A stretch of DNA of 9,533 nt, from the NCBI GenBank assembly GCA_964464385.1, contig CAYXFZ010000087.1, positions 1 to 9,533 on the forward strand, read 5' to 3'. Numbering within the stretch: the stretch's first letter is position 1; each line of letters opens with the position of its first letter. Both the position numbers and the translations under genes were made by a program. This document shows, piece after piece, positions 6,670-9,533 of the stretch. The stretch is from CAYXFZ01 sp964464385. GTDB lineage: Bacteria; Planctomycetota; UBA1135. The notes beneath the pieces were generated by a model, which did not search any database, was not told where the DNA came from, and was given only the letters and a program-made list of their open reading frames with translations.

Positions 6670-7428
6670 ATGACTCAGCATCTGACAGCTTCTGGTTTGG
6701 TCAAGCATTTTGGATCCATTCGGGCGGTGGATGGAGTGGATCTCAGCGTTTCCCACGGAGAAGTCCTTGGCTTCCTGGGGCCCAACGGCGCCGGCAAATC
6801 CACGACCATGAAATTGGTGACTGGTTTTCTGGATCCGGATGCGGGCTCAGTGTCGGTTTGTGGGGTGGACATGTTGGCCAATCCATTGCAGGCCAAGCGG
6901 CACCTTGGCTACTTGCCCGAGGGTGCCCCAGCCTATCCCGACATGACGGTGCAGGAATTTCTCGACTTTGTCGTTGCCGTTCGTGGCTTTGACGGTCGTG
7001 ATGCGATCCTGCGGGTCGAGCGAGTCGTTGACATGGTTCACTTGCAAGGGGTCTTGCACCAAACCGTGGACACTTTGTCCAAGGGATTCAAGCGCCGGGT
7101 CGGTTTGGCTCAGGCCTTGATCCATGACCCGGATTTGTTGGTGTTGGACGAGCCGACCGATGGTCTCGACCCCAACCAAAAACATGAGGTGCGCAATCTC
7201 ATCCGCGAGATTGGTAAGACCAAGGCCATCGTGCTTTCCACCCACATTCTGGAAGAGGTCGAAGCGGTCTGCACGAGGGCGGTCATCATCAACGAAGGCA
7301 AGGTGGTCTTTGATGGGACCCCGCAAGATTTGGATGCTCGTGCTCCAGCCAACATTCTGGCCAACCGTTTGGATCATGTTTTCCGGGAAATTACCACCAG
7401 CGACGTCTCTGCCTCGGCTCCCTCATGA
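6670..7428 (+). CDS. gldA: ABC transporter ATP-binding protein, GldA type
   Basis: The 252-residue ATPase has all nucleotide-binding motifs: Walker A GPNGAGKST (37-45), the Q-loop region YLPE (81-84), signature LSKGF (136-140), Walker B LLVLDE (156-161), D-loop GLDP (165-168) and H-loop STH (190-192). Both GYLPE and LSKGFKRRVGLAQAL are usual in the GldA/multidrug-export subfamily (COG1131). It should energise the permease encoded directly downstream. The ATG at 6670 was chosen because the product then starts just before the first strand (LTASGLVKHFGSIRAVDGV) and because the frame further upstream belongs to the NqrM-like and chalcone-isomerase-like genes. No Shine-Dalgarno is evident. The stop overlaps the permease start in an ATGA, a sign of translational coupling. 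The gldA name rests on the linked gldF/gldG pair, not on proven gliding function. Confidence 0.88.
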   Translation: MTQHLTASGLVKHFGSIRAVDGVDLSVSHGEVLGFLGPNGAGKSTTMKLVTGFLDPDAGSVSVCGVDMLANPLQAKRHLGYLPEGAPAYPDMTVQEFLDFVVAVRGFDGRDAILRVERVVDMVHLQGVLHQTVDTLSKGFKRRVGLAQALIHDPDLLVLDEPTDGLDPNQKHEVRNLIREIGKTKAIVLSTHILEEVEAVCTRAVIINEGKVVFDGTPQDLDARAPANILANRLDHVFREITTSDVSASAPS

Positions 7429-8159
7429 GAGATCTCCGTATCATCTTTCGTCGCGAATTCGCGTCCTACTTCTCGACGCCTCTCGCCGCCGTCTTTCTGG
7501 TCATCTTTCTTTTTCTGGCCGGCTTGGCCACCTTCCAATTGGGTGGTTTCTTCGAGCGAGGTCAAGCAGATCTGCGACCTTTTTTCGGTTTCCACCCATG
7601 GCTCTACCTCTTCCTGGTTCCTGCGGTTTCCATGCGGCTTTGGGCCGAAGAACGTCGGTTGGGAACCATTGAGTTGTTGATGACTCTTCCTTTGCGAACT
7701 CGAGACCTCGTGGTAGGTAAATTTCTTGCCGCTTGGGCCTTTGTCGGGGTTGCTCTCCTGCTTACCTTGCCTCTTTGGCTGACCGTAGCGTGGTTGGGGG
7801 ATCCCGATCATGGCGTGATCTTGACCAGTTATTTGGGGTCGGCATTGATGGCCGGCGCATTCCTGGCCGTGGGTTCCTGTTTGTCCTCCTTGACCAAGAA
7901 CCAAGTCATTGCTTTTGTCGTTTGCGTGGTGGCTTGTTTTGGATTTATGCTCGCTGGCTTCCCAATTTTCCTGGATTTCTTCAGTAGCTGGGCGCCCCAG
8001 TTCCTGGTGGATGCCATTGCCGGCATTTCCTTCCTGACTCACTTTGAATCGTTGCAGCGCGGTGTCGTGGACCTTCGGGATGTTTTGTTTTTCCTTTCTG
8101 TCATCGTGACCTTCTTGTGGATGAATGCGCGCTTCCTCGACTGGAAAAAAGCGGAGTAA
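7425..8159 (+). CDS. gldF: ABC-2 type permease, GldF type
   Basis: The 244-residue integral membrane protein has about six hydrophobic segments (roughly 18-38, 58-73, 100-123, 135-156, 160-182, 219-235). It begins MRDLRIIFRREFASYFSTPL, and its central MRLWAEERRLGTIELLMTLP (70-89) followed by RTRDLVVGKFLAAW is the hallmark coupling segment of GldF-type ABC-2 permeases. It should form the membrane channel driven by the GldA-type ATPase and work with the GldG-type protein. In Flavobacterium this complex is tied to gliding; in Planctomycetes the substrate is unknown. It overlaps the ATPase gene by 4 bp (ATGA) and ends 3 bp before the GldG gene, whose RBS (GGAG, 8153-8156) lies within this gene. 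Confidence 0.88.
   Translation: MRDLRIIFRREFASYFSTPLAAVFLVIFLFLAGLATFQLGGFFERGQADLRPFFGFHPWLYLFLVPAVSMRLWAEERRLGTIELLMTLPLRTRDLVVGKFLAAWAFVGVALLLTLPLWLTVAWLGDPDHGVILTSYLGSALMAGAFLAVGSCLSSLTKNQVIAFVVCVVACFGFMLAGFPIFLDFFSSWAPQFLVDAIAGISFLTHFESLQRGVVDLRDVLFFLSVIVTFLWMNARFLDWKKAE
8153..8156 (+). promoter_or_regulatory. Ribosome binding site of the GldG-type gene
   Basis: GGAG lies at the end of the permease gene, 6 nt before ATG 8163. This is ideal spacing and supports that start and co-translation with the permease. Confidence 0.5.
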
Positions 8160-8162
8160 GAC

Positions 8163-9533
8163 ATGAACAGAAAACGAACCGTTCTGAGTGGCGCGGCTTG
8201 TGCTTTACTTCTTCTCCTCGCCTTCAATGTGGTCCTCGGCTATGGTTTGCGCGGTGCTCGCCTGGACTTGACCGAGGAAGGGCTTTACACGCTTTCCCCC
8301 GGCACTGACAACATTCTCAGTGCGCTGGAGGAAACCNNNNNNNNNNGATTCCCCAATTCCGCTCGTATGCGCAGCGAGTGCGGGAATTTTTGGAAGAATT
8401 GGTGCGGCGCTCCGCAGGCGGGTTGGAACTCACCATCCGCGATCCGGAACCGTTCTCGGAGGCCGAGGATGATGCTACTGCTGCCGGGGTCGCCGCCGTC
8501 TCGGTCAGTGCTACGGGTAATAAGTTAGTCTTGGGCCTAGTCGGCACCAACTCGGTGGACGAAAAAGAAGTCATTCCCTTCTTTTCCCCCGACCAAGAGG
8601 CCTTTTTGGAATACGAAGTGGCTCGCATGATTCACAAGTTGTCCAGTGCGGCCAAACCCAAGGTCGTGTTGGTCACGAGCTTGCCCCTCGAGGCGCGCTT
8701 TGATCCGCAAAACCCAAGTCAACCCTCCCGGTCTTGGCAGGTATTGGAGCAATTGCGTGATGTCCGAGAAGTTGAAATTTTGCCTGCTGGCGCCGAGGCA
8801 CTGCCGGAAGACCTGGATCTTCTGCTTTTGGTCCACCCGAAAAGCTTATCCGAACTCCTGCTCCGGGATTTGGATCAATATGCCCTGAGGGGCGGTGCCA
8901 TCGTCGCTTTTCTGGATCCCATGTGCGAGGCGGACGAATCTGCCCGCTCCGACCCCTTCTCGGGCCGACAGGCCACAGGCACCCCAGATTCCGATCTGGG
9001 TCCCCTTTTGGCAGCGTGGGGTGTTGGTTTGGACACGACTCAGATTGTCGGTGACGCTCGTTTTGCCCAGCGTGTCAATACCGGTGGCCGTGGTGGCTTG
9101 GAAGTGATTGATTATCTACCTTGGCTTGGCTTGCCGGCAGAGGCCATGGTTTCGGAGGATCCCATCGTTGCCGGCCTCGATCAAATCAACATGGCCAGTG
9201 CCGGTTGGTTCACCAGTTTGCCTGGAGCTTCAACCCATTTGGAACCATTGATTCTTAGTTCGGATCAAGCTGGACCCGTGCAAGCCGCCCAATTGGCCAT
9301 GTTCCCGGACCCAAATTCCATATTGCGCACTTTTGTCCCGTCCGGGGAAGATTACACCTTGGCAGCCCGTCTCACGGGTACGTTGCGCACCGCATTCCCT
9401 GCTGGCGAAGGGGATCGTCGCCCACGTTTCGCTTTGACAATCGATCATCAGCGCGGCATCAGCAGAGGCCGCGACACTCGTGGCCTGGTCCATGAGTCCA
9501 CAGGGAACGTTGGCATATTCGTGTTCCGCCTTT
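8163..9533 (+). CDS. gldG: GldG-type ABC transporter auxiliary protein, interrupted by assembly gap and truncated at right edge
   Basis: The gene starts at ATG 8163 with GGAG 6 nt upstream. Residues 9-29 form a transmembrane helix, followed by RLDLTEEGLYTLSPGT (33-48), a hallmark of GldG-type proteins. The frame reaches the N gap at 8336 (58 codons). After the gap the coding frame changes: from 8348 an open frame of 395 codons runs to the edge, beginning IPQFRSYAQRVREFLEEL, then LELTIRDPEPFSEAED, EVIPFFSPDQEAFLEYEVAR, LLLLVHPKSLSE, GGAIVAFLDP and SGEDYTLAARLTGTLRTAFP. These match the extracytoplasmic region of GldG-type (ABC-type uncharacterized transport, DUF4350-like) proteins. The frame change is consistent with a gap whose true size is not 10, so I treat the gene as intact in the organism. 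The last 35 or so codons fit the family less well, and the C-terminal helix lies beyond the window. Confidence 0.85.
8337..8346. other. Assembly gap (10 N) inside the GldG-type gene
   Basis: Ten consecutive N split the coding sequence. To join the two reading frames, the missing length plus the following G must be a multiple of 3, so the true gap is 2 modulo 3 and not 10. By comparison with remembered GldG sequences, about 14-18 residues (a strand with a hydrophobic core, roughly 40-55 bases) are missing. The N run is therefore a placeholder. Confidence 0.9.

Noticed and set aside
7075..7092. Non-canonical ABC signature LSKGF as a sign of a broken ATPase
   Set aside because: This variant is normal in the GldA/COG1131 export subfamily, and all other motifs are intact.
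8348..9533. Treating the post-gap GldG sequence as a frameshifted pseudogene
   Set aside because: The frame change coincides exactly with the N placeholder, and 395 codons remain open with family similarity, so the gap explains it.
1..9533. CRISPR array, insertion sequence, tRNA or rRNA
   Set aside because: I saw no regularly spaced repeats, terminal inverted repeats with transposase, or RNA gene signatures in any part of the window.

Overview
This window looks like a fragment of a Planctomycetota (PVC superphylum) genome, probably a draft or metagenome assembly. Three things point there. The left-edge gene matches the N-terminal part of the PVC-type heme-binding CxxCH proteins. It sits next to a ThuA-like gene of the kind common in Planctomycetes. 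A GldA/GldF/GldG-type ABC export cluster, frequent in Planctomycetes and Bacteroidetes, lies at the right. GC is moderate (mid-50s % by eye), Leu TTG codons are abundant, several starts look like TTG or GTG, and many genes lack a clear Shine-Dalgarno. A run of 10 N at 8337-8346 marks an assembly gap inside the last gene.

Left part (1-1993): a minus-strand gene running off the left edge encodes a lipoprotein-type, SGNH-like N-terminal domain followed by the linker typical of PVC heme-binding proteins. It is divergent, across 34 bp, from a plus-strand ThuA-like protein (TTG start at 974). Centre-left (1998-3260): a minus-strand gene, convergent with the ThuA gene across only 4 bp, encodes a multi-spanning membrane protein whose C-terminal half resembles a sulfatase/alkaline-phosphatase-like domain that has lost its recognisable metal and nucleophile residues. 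This looks like a pseudoenzyme.

Right part (3346-9533): seven plus-strand genes are packed closely enough to be one transcription unit, with overlaps or gaps of 3-20 bp. They are a secreted HEAT-repeat plus von Willebrand A protein; a zinc-containing MDR-family oxidoreductase whose TTG start overlaps the preceding stop; a secreted chalcone-isomerase-like protein; a 51-residue NqrM-like Cys-rich membrane protein; then an ABC ATPase (GldA type), an ABC-2 permease (GldF type) and a GldG-type auxiliary protein that is broken by the N gap and runs off the right edge.

The ATPase, permease and GldG protein plausibly form one membrane complex; the substrate in Planctomycetes is unknown. The other genes show no obvious shared pathway. 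I see no mobile element, CRISPR array, tRNA or rRNA, and no stretch over 300 bases lacks a gene. No clearly new multi-gene system stands out. The most unusual items are the degenerate membrane sulfatase-like protein, the SGNH-like domain without its serine, and the NqrM-like microprotein.
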